Of a stretch of 64,000 bases of DNA, positions 32,360-40,259 are shown piece after piece. Source of the DNA: JAJXWB01 sp047605445 (GTDB lineage: Bacteria; Pseudomonadota; Alphaproteobacteria; Rhizobiales; Beijerinckiaceae); NCBI GenBank assembly GCA_047605445.1, contig JASGFP010000005.1, forward strand, positions 1 to 64,000, given 5' to 3'. How positions within the stretch are numbered: the stretch's first letter is position 1; every line of letters starts with the position of its first letter. Made by a program: the position numbers and the translations under genes. Under the pieces are notes generated by a model. That model did no database searches and was not told the origin of the DNA. It worked only from the letters and a program-made list of their open reading frames with translations.

Positions 32360-33832
32360 ATGAGTTCCGAACCGCGGGCCGATTTCTCTCGCCCGGAAAT
32401 CCTCTCCATTCTCGTCGGCCTGATGCTCGCCATGCTGCTGGGGGCGCTGGACCAGACCATCGTCGCCACCGCGATGCCGACCATCGGCCGCGAACTTGGC
32501 GACGTCGAGCAATTGCCCTGGGTCGTCACGGCCTATCTGCTCGCCTCGGTCGCGGTCACGCCGCTCTACGGCAAGCTCGCCGACATTCACGGGCGGCGCG
32601 TCGTGCTTCTGTCGGCCATCGCCATCTTCGTCGTCGGCTCCGTCGCCTGTGCGCTGTCGCCGTCCGTGCCGATACTCGCGCTGGCGCGCGGCCTGCAGGG
32701 CGCGGGCGGCGGCGGGCTCATCTCCCTGTCGCAGACCATCATCGCCGACATCGTCTCGCCGCGCGAGCGCGGCCGCTACCAGGTTCATATCGCCAGCGTC
32801 TTTGCGGCCTCGAGCCTGGCGGGTCCCGCGCTCGGCGGCCTGCTTGCCGATCATGTGCATTGGTCGGCCATCTTCTGGATCAACATTCCGCTCGGGCTTC
32901 TAGCGTTTTTCATCACCAGCGACCGCTTGCGGCGTCTGCCGCTGGTCGCGCGGCGGCACAGGCTCGACATCGCCGGCGCGCTCATGCTCGTATTCGCGAC
33001 CACGCCGTTTCTGCTGGCGCTCAGTTGGGGCGGCGTGAAATTTCCCTGGGCTTCGGCCATCATCATCGGCCTGTTCGCGGCGGCGGTCGTCTTCTCGCTC
33101 GCCTTCGTCTGGCGCACGCGCACGGCGGAGGAGCCGCTCATTCCCGCGACCGTGCTGGGCGATCAGGTCGTCAAGACAGCGACGATGGCGGCGGGTCTTG
33201 CGATGGGCGTTTTCATCGGCCTGTCCATCGTCATGCCCGTCTATCTCGAAGGCGTCGTCGGCCTTTCGGCCTCCATGTCGGGCCTTGCGTTGATACCGTT
33301 GATGATCGGCACGGTGATCGGCGCGACGACAGCAGGCCGATCGATGGCGCGGCTGACGAACTACAAGCGCCTGCCGCTCGCCGGCATGGGCGTTGCGTTC
33401 GTCGCCTGCGCGATTATCGCCTGGCGGCCGCGCGGACTGCCGCTGCCGCTGCTCGAGGCGCTGCTGCTGATCCTGACGGTCGGCCTCGGAACGGTGCTGC
33501 CGACCGCGACCGTCTCCATCCAGAATGCGGTCGCGCGCAGCGAGCTCGGCGCGGCGACGGCGGCGAGCAATTTCTTCCGGCAGATCGGCAGCGCGCTTGT
33601 CGTGGCGATCTTCGGCGCCATCGTGTTCGGCGGCTCCGGCGTCGCGCGCGAAGTCACGCAATCCGAACATGCGACGCTCGATCCCGCGAGCATCGAGGCG
33701 CTGGCGCTGGCCTTTCGGCACGTCTACATCGGCGCCTGCATTCTCATCGCCCTCGCCATGGCTTTCTTCGCGGCGATGGAAATGCGGCCTCTGCGCAGCG
33801 GCGTCGAGCCGCCGCCGGATTCCGGCCACTAG
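32360..33832 (+). CDS. MFS drug exporter of the 14-helix DHA2 family
   Basis: A 490-residue membrane protein with about 14 hydrophobic helices. The DHA2 motif LDQTIVATAMPTIGREL is at the start, and motif A reads GKLADIHGRRVV. The GLQGAGGGGLISLSQTIIADIVSPRERGRYQ stretch is typical of EmrB/QacA-type exporters. It should export small lipophilic compounds by proton antiport. Its last four bases overlap the end of glgX on the opposite strand. Confidence 0.9.
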   Translation: MSSEPRADFSRPEILSILVGLMLAMLLGALDQTIVATAMPTIGRELGDVEQLPWVVTAYLLASVAVTPLYGKLADIHGRRVVLLSAIAIFVVGSVACALSPSVPILALARGLQGAGGGGLISLSQTIIADIVSPRERGRYQVHIASVFAASSLAGPALGGLLADHVHWSAIFWINIPLGLLAFFITSDRLRRLPLVARRHRLDIAGALMLVFATTPFLLALSWGGVKFPWASAIIIGLFAAAVVFSLAFVWRTRTAEEPLIPATVLGDQVVKTATMAAGLAMGVFIGLSIVMPVYLEGVVGLSASMSGLALIPLMIGTVIGATTAGRSMARLTNYKRLPLAGMGVAFVACAIIAWRPRGLPLPLLEALLLILTVGLGTVLPTATVSIQNAVARSELGAATAASNFFRQIGSALVVAIFGAIVFGGSGVAREVTQSEHATLDPASIEALALAFRHVYIGACILIALAMAFFAAMEMRPLRSGVEPPPDSGH

Positions 33833-35961
33833 ATTGCGGGCGTTTCCGCGAGGGCGACTACGCTGCGCGCGCCGACGGCCACGCGATTCCCATCGATCGG
33901 GCTCCGCCCGGTAAAGCCCGCGCGGCTGTCGATCGCCAGAGACCAGCGCATGCCGGCGCGCGTCGCAGGCAGGATCATGTCGACGGCGCCGCCGCTGCGG
34001 TTGAAGGCCATATGCAGGCGCCCGCCGTCTCCCTTCGCTGGCGCGCGCGTGAGCGCGATGAAATCCGCATTCGCCCAATCCTGATCGCTCATCGTCGAGC
34101 CGTCCGCGCGCAGCCAGCGCACATCGGGGCAGGACGCGTCGCTCCCGGTCGATCCAGTCAGGAAGCGATTTTCGACCAGCAGCGCATTGTCGGCGCGAAA
34201 TGCGGCCAGAGCGCCGGCAAAGTCCGCAAGCGCGCAATCTGCATTCTCCCAATCGAGCCAGGTCGTCTCGTTGTCCTGCGCATAGGCGTTGTTGTTGCCC
34301 TGCTGCGTGCGGCCGAATTCGTCGCCGGCGGTCAGCATCGGGGTCCCAAGTGAAAGGAACAACGTCGCGAGCAGCGCACGCATGTCGGCCTGACGACGTG
34401 AGACGATAGCGGCGTCGTCCGTCTCGCCATCCGCGCCGCCGTTCCAGCAGATTTCGGCGCCATTGCCGTCGCGATTGTCCTCGCCGTTCGCGTGATTGCG
34501 TTTGCCGGAACGGGAAACCAGATCGCGCAGCGTGAACCCATCGTGTGCGGCGATGAAATTGACGCTTTCGCTTGGAGATCGTCCCTCGCGCTGAAACAGA
34601 TCGGCCGAGCCCGCCAGCCGCGTCGCAAAGGCGCCCGCGGCATGCGCGTCGCCGCGCCAGAAGCGTCTGACGTCGTCGCGGTAGCGGTCGTTCCATTCGA
34701 GCCAGCCCGGCGGAAAGCGCGCGAGTTGATAGCCGCCGGGCCCGATGTCCCAGGGCTCCGCGATCAGCAGCCGGCCGCGCAGCACATCGTCGGCTGCCAT
34801 GGCCTCGAGCAGCGGCGCGCGCCGATCGTAGCCCTCCGGCCGGCGCGCAAGCGACGTCGCGAGATCGAAGCGAAAGCCTTCGACGCCGGCTTCCAGCGCG
34901 AAGCGCCGCAAAGACTCTACGATCAGATGGACGACGGCGGGCTCCGTGCAATCCAGCGAATTGCCGCAACCCGCGTCGTTGATGAGCCGGCCGTCCGCCG
35001 CATGACGATAATAGAGCGCATTGTCGAGCCCGCGCAGCGACAGCGACGGCCCGCCCTCGTCGCTTTCGCCGCTGTGATTGTAGACGATGTCGAGGATCAC
35101 GCCGATGCCGGCCGCGCGCAGCGCGGCGACGGTTGCGCGCAGATCGGCCATGCCGCCGGGCGCAAGGCGCGGATCGAGAGCGCCGAACACGACCGGATTG
35201 TAGCCCCAGGCGTTCGTCAGCCCGAGCGGCGGCAGATGGCGTTCGTCGATCCAGGGCGTGACCGGCATGAGTTCGATATGCGTGACGCCGAGGCGCACGA
35301 AGCGCTCGACGACATGCGGAAGGGCCAGCGCCGCGAGCGTCCCGCGCAAAGGCGCGGGAACGCGCTCGTCGCGCATCGTGTGGGCTTTGACGGAGAGTTC
35401 GTAGATGAGGCCGGGTGGGAACGACGCAAAGCTCACCGAAGACGGCGTTGTGGGGGCAGTTGGTGGAACAATCTCGCGAGATCGCGCCCAATCGAACCCC
35501 GCCCTCTGCCCCTCCCCGCATGGGAAAGGGGAGTGGAGAGCAACGTCGGCGGGAGCCGCCTCCGCGATAGCTTTCGGCACGAGCCGCGCCGTATCGACCG
35601 CATGTTCGCGCGGCAGCGTGAGCGCGGGATCATAGACGAACGCGCGGTCGAGCCGCCGCGTATAGGGGTCGACCAGAAGTTTCGCCGGATCGAATCTGTG
35701 GCCCGCGCGCGGCTCCCAAGGTCCATCTGCGCGCAGCCCGTATTTCTGGCCCGCGCGAAAACGCGGCAGGAAGCCGTAATGCAGATCGCCGTCGCGCCCG
35801 GTCAACGCGATCCGCGCGACCTCCGCGCCGGCTTCGTCGAACAGGCAAACCCAGATGCGTTCGGCGTGGCGGGAGGCCACGCCGATAACAGCGCCTTCGT
35901 CCGTCAGCCGCAGGCCCGGGCCGTCCGGCCGGGCGCAGCCTTCGGCGCTGCGCTCATCCAT
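33829..35961 (-). CDS. glgX: Glycogen debranching enzyme GlgX
   Basis: A 710-residue GH13 protein. The N-terminal beta domain has WVCLFDEAG; the barrel has GFRFDLATSLARR (nucleophile Asp), LLIAEPWDIG (acid Glu) and AAHDGFTLRDLVS (third Asp). It removes outer branches from phosphorylase-limited glycogen. The start at 35961 overlaps the glgP end by eight bases (ATGGATGA). Between residues 135 and 183, where E. coli GlgX has a short linker, there is extra low-complexity sequence (residues 141-155 from a CTCCCC-type palindrome, and 167-182 rich in Pro/Ser/Thr). The frame is intact, so the protein may still work. Confidence 0.9.
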   Translation of the reverse strand: MDERSAEGCARPDGPGLRLTDEGAVIGVASRHAERIWVCLFDEAGAEVARIALTGRDGDLHYGFLPRFRAGQKYGLRADGPWEPRAGHRFDPAKLLVDPYTRRLDRAFVYDPALTLPREHAVDTARLVPKAIAEAAPADVALHSPFPCGEGQRAGFDWARSREIVPPTAPTTPSSVSFASFPPGLIYELSVKAHTMRDERVPAPLRGTLAALALPHVVERFVRLGVTHIELMPVTPWIDERHLPPLGLTNAWGYNPVVFGALDPRLAPGGMADLRATVAALRAAGIGVILDIVYNHSGESDEGGPSLSLRGLDNALYYRHAADGRLINDAGCGNSLDCTEPAVVHLIVESLRRFALEAGVEGFRFDLATSLARRPEGYDRRAPLLEAMAADDVLRGRLLIAEPWDIGPGGYQLARFPPGWLEWNDRYRDDVRRFWRGDAHAAGAFATRLAGSADLFQREGRSPSESVNFIAAHDGFTLRDLVSRSGKRNHANGEDNRDGNGAEICWNGGADGETDDAAIVSRRQADMRALLATLFLSLGTPMLTAGDEFGRTQQGNNNAYAQDNETTWLDWENADCALADFAGALAAFRADNALLVENRFLTGSTGSDASCPDVRWLRADGSTMSDQDWANADFIALTRAPAKGDGGRLHMAFNRSGGAVDMILPATRAGMRWSLAIDSRAGFTGRSPIDGNRVAVGARSVVALAETPAI
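35505..35540. repeat. CTCCCC-type palindrome inside glgX
   Basis: Within the glgX frame, CCCCTCCCC (from about 35510) and GGGGAG (to about 35531) flank GCATGGGAAA. This resembles the free-standing palindromes at 8800 and 61383. It encodes the residues HSPFPCGEGQ in a loop where other GlgX proteins have no such sequence. Confidence 0.55.
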
Positions 35962-38461
35962 GTGTGCGGGAATGCGGCGCCTTCCAGATTTCCTCCGCAT
36001 ATTCGCGGATCGTGCGATCGGAGGAGAACCAGCCCATGCGCGCGGTGTTCAACATGCACATGCGCCGCCAGCGCGCGCGGTCGCGCCACATTTCGTCCAT
36101 GCGGCGGTGCGCGTCCCAGTAGGAAGCGAAATCGGGCGTCACCATGAAATAGTCGCTGTCCCACAGCGACTGGCAGAGGCCCGCATAGCGGTTGCGATCC
36201 TCCGGCGAATAGTCGCCCGCCGCCACCGCATCGAGCGCGCGCTTGAGCTGCGGGTTGGCGCCGATGACATAGGCCGGATGATGGCCGGCGCGGCGCGCGT
36301 CCTCGACCTGCTGCGCAGTCAGGCCGAAGATCACGATATTCTCGTCGCCGACATGCTCCTTGATCTCGACATTGGCGCCGTCGAGTGTGCCGATCGTCAG
36401 CGCGCCGTTGAGCGCGAACTTCATGTTCCCGGTGCCGGACGCTTCCATGCCGGCGGTCGAAATCTGCTCCGACACATCGGCCGCCGGCACGATCATTTCG
36501 GCCAGAGAAACGTTGAAGTTCGGCATGAACACGACCTTCAGCAGATTGCGCACGGCGGGATCGTCGTTCACACGCCGCGCCACATCGTTGATCAGCCGGA
36601 TGATCGATTTCGCCTGCACATAGCTCGCCGCCGCCTTGCCGGCGAACAATTTCACGCGGGGAGTCCAGTCCTTGTTCGGTTCCGCGCGGATCGCGTCGTA
36701 GAGCGCGATCGTCTCGAGAACGTTGAGCAGCTGGCGCTTGTATTCGTGGATGCGCTTGACGTGCACGTCGAACACGGACGAAGGGTCGATCCGCACGCCG
36801 CTCTGCTCGTTGATATATTCGGCGAGCGTCTCCTTGTTCGCGCGCTTGATGGCGGCGAACCTGTCCTGCGCGGAAGCATCGTCGACGTAGCGCTCGAAGT
36901 CGCGGATGCGCTCGATGTCGTCGACCACGCCCGCGCCCACCGTCTCCTTCAGGAGTTCGGTCAGCGCCGGATTGGAATTGATCAGCCAGCGCCGCGGCGT
37001 GATGCCGTTCGTCTTGTTGACGATGCGGTTTGGCAGAACCTTGGCGAGATCGTGGAACACGGTCTCCTTCATCAGCTCCGTGTGCAGCGCCGACACGCCG
37101 TTGATCATGTGCGAGCCGACGAAGGCGAGATTGCCCATGCGAACCCGCTTGCCGCCCTCCTCGCCAATCAGCGAGACCGAGCGCAGCATGGCGTCGTCGG
37201 CGCCGGCGGCCTTGGCTTCGCCCAGAAAACGCATGTTGATGGCGTAAATGATCTGCAGATGGCGCGGCAGCAGCCGGCCCATCAACTCCACCGGCCAGGT
37301 CTCCAGCGCCTCCGGCAGCAGCGTGTGGTTTGTGTAGGAGGTCGCCTCGCGCGTGATGTGCCAGGCCTCCTCCCAACCCAGTCCATGCACGTCCAGCAGC
37401 AGGCGCATCAATTCGGCGATGGCGATCGCCGGATGCGTGTCGTTGAGCTGGATCGCGGCCTTGTCGTGCAGGTTGCGCACGTCGCCGAACCGCTGGATGT
37501 GGCGGCGGATGAGATCCTGCAGCGAGGCGGAGGCGAAGAAATATTCCTGCCGCAGCCGCAGTTCGTGCCCCGCCGGATTGGAATCGGAGGGGTAGAGAAT
37601 GCGCGAGATGCTTTCGGCGCGGCTGCGCTCGTAGATCGCGCCGACATGGTCGCCAGCGTTGAAGGCGTCGAGGCGGATCGGGTCGATCGCCTTGGCGCTC
37701 CACAGACGCAGCGTGTTGATCGTATCGCCGCGCCAGCCGACGACGGGCGTGTCGTAGGCCACGGCGAGAACCTTTTCGGCAGGCTGCCAGGCGTGGCGCT
37801 CTGCGCCGTCCCAGCCCGCTTCGCTCGTCACATCGCCGCCGAAGCCGATTTCGTGCAGGATTTCGCGGCGCTGGAACTCCCAGGGGTTGCGGAAGGACAG
37901 CCAGTCTTCCGGCGTCTCCACCTGCGCGCCGTCGACGATGCGCTGCCGGAACAGGCCATGATCGTAGCGGATGCCATAGCCGAGCCCGGAGACGCCCAGC
38001 GTCGCCATGCTCTCCATGAAGCAGGCCGCCAGCCGCCCGAGGCCGCCGTTGCCGAGCGCCGCATCCGGCTCGAGCTGCGCGATGGAATCGAGGTCGAGGC
38101 CGACCAGCGCCAGCGCCTCGCGCATCTGCTCCTTGAGCCCGAGATTGCCGAGCGCGTCCTCGAACAGCCGGCCGATCAGGAATTCGAGCGAGAGATAATA
38201 GACGCGTTTGCGTCCCGAGCGCTTGGCGTCGCGGATCGAGGCCATCCAGCGATCGATGATCTTGTCGCGCACCGCCAGGATCGCGGCGGTCAGCCAGTCG
38301 TGGTTGAGCGCGAGCGCCGGCGGCTTGCCGACATTGTAGATGAGCTTGGCCTCGATCTCCTTGCGCAGCGCCTGGATGGCGGCGGCGGCCTCGTCCCGCG
38401 CACTGGACCTGCGCTCGCCCGCAGGCGCAATATCCGTCGACTTCAGAGTGCTCGTACGCAT
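35954..38461 (-). CDS. glgP: Glycogen phosphorylase
   Basis: An 835-residue GT35 enzyme. Readable landmarks: YYLSLEFLIGR, DAALGNGGLGRLAACFMES, QLNDTHPAIAI, NGITPRRWL, and the PLP site EASGTGNMKFALNGAL with the Schiff-base Lys. It releases glucose 1-phosphate from alpha-1,4 chains. The start at 38461 is preceded by AAGGG at normal spacing and gives a length close to the family; the open frame reaches 38638, but that part is non-protein-like. It is the first gene of the glgP-glgX unit, divergent from glgA. Confidence 0.92.
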   Translation of the reverse strand: MRTSTLKSTDIAPAGERRSSARDEAAAAIQALRKEIEAKLIYNVGKPPALALNHDWLTAAILAVRDKIIDRWMASIRDAKRSGRKRVYYLSLEFLIGRLFEDALGNLGLKEQMREALALVGLDLDSIAQLEPDAALGNGGLGRLAACFMESMATLGVSGLGYGIRYDHGLFRQRIVDGAQVETPEDWLSFRNPWEFQRREILHEIGFGGDVTSEAGWDGAERHAWQPAEKVLAVAYDTPVVGWRGDTINTLRLWSAKAIDPIRLDAFNAGDHVGAIYERSRAESISRILYPSDSNPAGHELRLRQEYFFASASLQDLIRRHIQRFGDVRNLHDKAAIQLNDTHPAIAIAELMRLLLDVHGLGWEEAWHITREATSYTNHTLLPEALETWPVELMGRLLPRHLQIIYAINMRFLGEAKAAGADDAMLRSVSLIGEEGGKRVRMGNLAFVGSHMINGVSALHTELMKETVFHDLAKVLPNRIVNKTNGITPRRWLINSNPALTELLKETVGAGVVDDIERIRDFERYVDDASAQDRFAAIKRANKETLAEYINEQSGVRIDPSSVFDVHVKRIHEYKRQLLNVLETIALYDAIRAEPNKDWTPRVKLFAGKAAASYVQAKSIIRLINDVARRVNDDPAVRNLLKVVFMPNFNVSLAEMIVPAADVSEQISTAGMEASGTGNMKFALNGALTIGTLDGANVEIKEHVGDENIVIFGLTAQQVEDARRAGHHPAYVIGANPQLKRALDAVAAGDYSPEDRNRYAGLCQSLWDSDYFMVTPDFASYWDAHRRMDEMWRDRARWRRMCMLNTARMGWFSSDRTIREYAEEIWKAPHSRTHG

Positions 38462-38717
38462 GCAAACAAACCCTTCGGCAACCCGCTTCAAGGTTAACCG
38501 TCGCCTGCTGAAGAATTCGATAAGGCGCTGACGCGCGGTAAGAGAACCGGCGGATTCGCGCCTTGCATTAACCCTTTCCGGCGCGCTGGACGGCCGCAAA
38601 CCACGCTTAGGTCTGATGTTTTCCGTTGCGTTAACCAATGGCTAGCGTTTTCGGATTAAACAAATGAGCCAACGGGCGAAATGATTCGGCCTTTCGACGG
38701 GCGGCGGGCGCGGACGG
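38462..38717. promoter_or_regulatory. Divergent glgP/glgA promoter region
   Basis: This 256-base gap is more AT-rich than its surroundings, with several TTAA steps (GCATTAACC, GCGTTAACCAATGG, GGATTAAACAAATG). It must hold both promoters. Two GTTAACC-like sites at about 38492 and 38630 could bind a regulator, but no firm -35/-10 pair stands out to me. Confidence 0.4.
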
Positions 38718-40196
38718 ATGAGTTGGCAGTCACAGGGTCATTGCGACCTTGAAGGCGAGGCCGTGCAGGCCGAAGAGCCGATTGCGCGCCGCAGAGTTCT
38801 GTTCGTCACCTCCGAAATTTCCGACTATGTGCAGACCGGCGGCCTCGGCGAAGTCTCGGCCGCGCTGCCGCGCGCGCTGCGCGCCCTGTCCGACGTCCGC
38901 ATTCTCGTGCCGGGCTACCGGCAGGTCCTGGAACGGGCCGGCGGCATCGAGCCTGTCGGGCTGCTGCCGGGCCTGGGTGAAATTCCAGCCTGCGCGCTCG
39001 GTCGCACCCGGACAGCCGACGGCATTCCCGTCTACGTCATCCTCAACGCCGATCTCTACGACCGGCCGGGCGGCCTCTATCTCGATCCCGACGGCAAGGA
39101 CTGGGCGGACAACGACATCCGCTTCGCGCGGCTGAGTCTGGCCGCGGCCGACATGGCCGCCGGCTTCGGCGATCCCAACTGGCGCCCGGACAATCTGCAT
39201 CTCAACGACTGGCCGACGGCGCTTGCCCCCGGCTATCTCGCCTGGCGCGGCGTCGAGACGCCTTCGCTGCTCACCATCCACAATCTCGCCTATCAAGGCG
39301 CCTTCGACCCCGCGCGTCTCGGCGCGCTGGCGATCCCTGACGCTGCCTACAAGGTCGACGGCGTGGAATTCTACGGTCGGCTCTCCTTCCTCAAGGCCGG
39401 CGTCTATTACGCCGATCACCTGACGACGGTGAGCGAAACCTACGCGCAGGAAATCACTACGCCGCAATTCGGCTGCGGGCTGCATGGCCTTCTGTCCGAG
39501 CGGCTGCGGCAGGGTCGGCTCAGCGGCATTCTCAACGGCATCGACGAATCCTGGGACCCGCGCCACACGCACCACGGCGATGGTTTCGAGCCCGACCGAT
39601 GGAAAGGCCGCTACGCCGACTATATCCGCGGCCTGTTCGGCCTCGCTCTGTCGCGCGGGCCGCTGTTCGCCATCGTCTCGCGCCTCGTGCACCAGAAGGG
39701 CGTCGATCTTTCGATAGACGTGGCCGAGGAAATCGTCGCGCACGGCGGCCAGCTCGTCGTGACCGGGCAGGGCGAAACGCATCTGGAAGACCGGATGCTG
39801 ACGCTGGCGCGCAAGCATCCGACGCAGGTCGGCGTGCGCATCGGCTTCGATGGGTCGCAGGCGCGCGCCATGTTCGCGGGCTCAGATTTTCTGCTCATGC
39901 CCTCGCGTTTCGAGCCCTGCGGCCTCAGCCAGATGTACGCCCAGCGTTTCGGCTCGCTGCCGATCGCCCACCGCACCGGCGGCCTCGCCGACACGATCGA
40001 GGACGGGCGCACCGGCTTCCTGTTCCAGACGCCGACGGCGCAGCAGTTCAAGGGCGCGGTGCGTCGCGCGCTGGACACGTTCGGTTCCGGCCGCCGTCTC
40101 GACGAAATGCGCCGCGCCGCCATGGCGCGCACATTCGAATGGTCGGATTCCGCGCGCCGCTACGCCAATCTCTATCAGGGCGCGCGCGCCGGCTGA
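38718..40196 (+). CDS. glgA: Glycogen synthase, GT5, with atypical N-terminal motif
   Basis: A 492-residue GT-B glycosyltransferase. The N-terminal loop reads VQTGGLGEVSAALPRAL: Gln39 stands where E. coli GlgA has Lys15 of KTGGLADV. Other active-site motifs are normal: VSRLVHQKGVDL with Lys, SRFEPCGLSQMY with Glu and Cys, and HRTGGLADTIED. NGIDESWDP is shorter than the usual W-x-P-x-x-D. It extends alpha-1,4 chains from a nucleotide-glucose. The changed loop leaves the donor (ADP- or other NDP-glucose) open, and no glgC is nearby. Confidence 0.87.
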   Translation: MSWQSQGHCDLEGEAVQAEEPIARRRVLFVTSEISDYVQTGGLGEVSAALPRALRALSDVRILVPGYRQVLERAGGIEPVGLLPGLGEIPACALGRTRTADGIPVYVILNADLYDRPGGLYLDPDGKDWADNDIRFARLSLAAADMAAGFGDPNWRPDNLHLNDWPTALAPGYLAWRGVETPSLLTIHNLAYQGAFDPARLGALAIPDAAYKVDGVEFYGRLSFLKAGVYYADHLTTVSETYAQEITTPQFGCGLHGLLSERLRQGRLSGILNGIDESWDPRHTHHGDGFEPDRWKGRYADYIRGLFGLALSRGPLFAIVSRLVHQKGVDLSIDVAEEIVAHGGQLVVTGQGETHLEDRMLTLARKHPTQVGVRIGFDGSQARAMFAGSDFLLMPSRFEPCGLSQMYAQRFGSLPIAHRTGGLADTIEDGRTGFLFQTPTAQQFKGAVRRALDTFGSGRRLDEMRRAAMARTFEWSDSARRYANLYQGARAG

Positions 40197-40259
40197 CGCT
40201 GCGATAATGTGCACTTGCGGCCGCGCTTGATTCGCGCGGACGGCGAGAGCGGCGCGTCC

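Noticed and set aside
35855..38497. 880-codon plus-strand frame over glgP
   Set aside because: Antisense shadow of glycogen phosphorylase, which has all family motifs on the minus strand.
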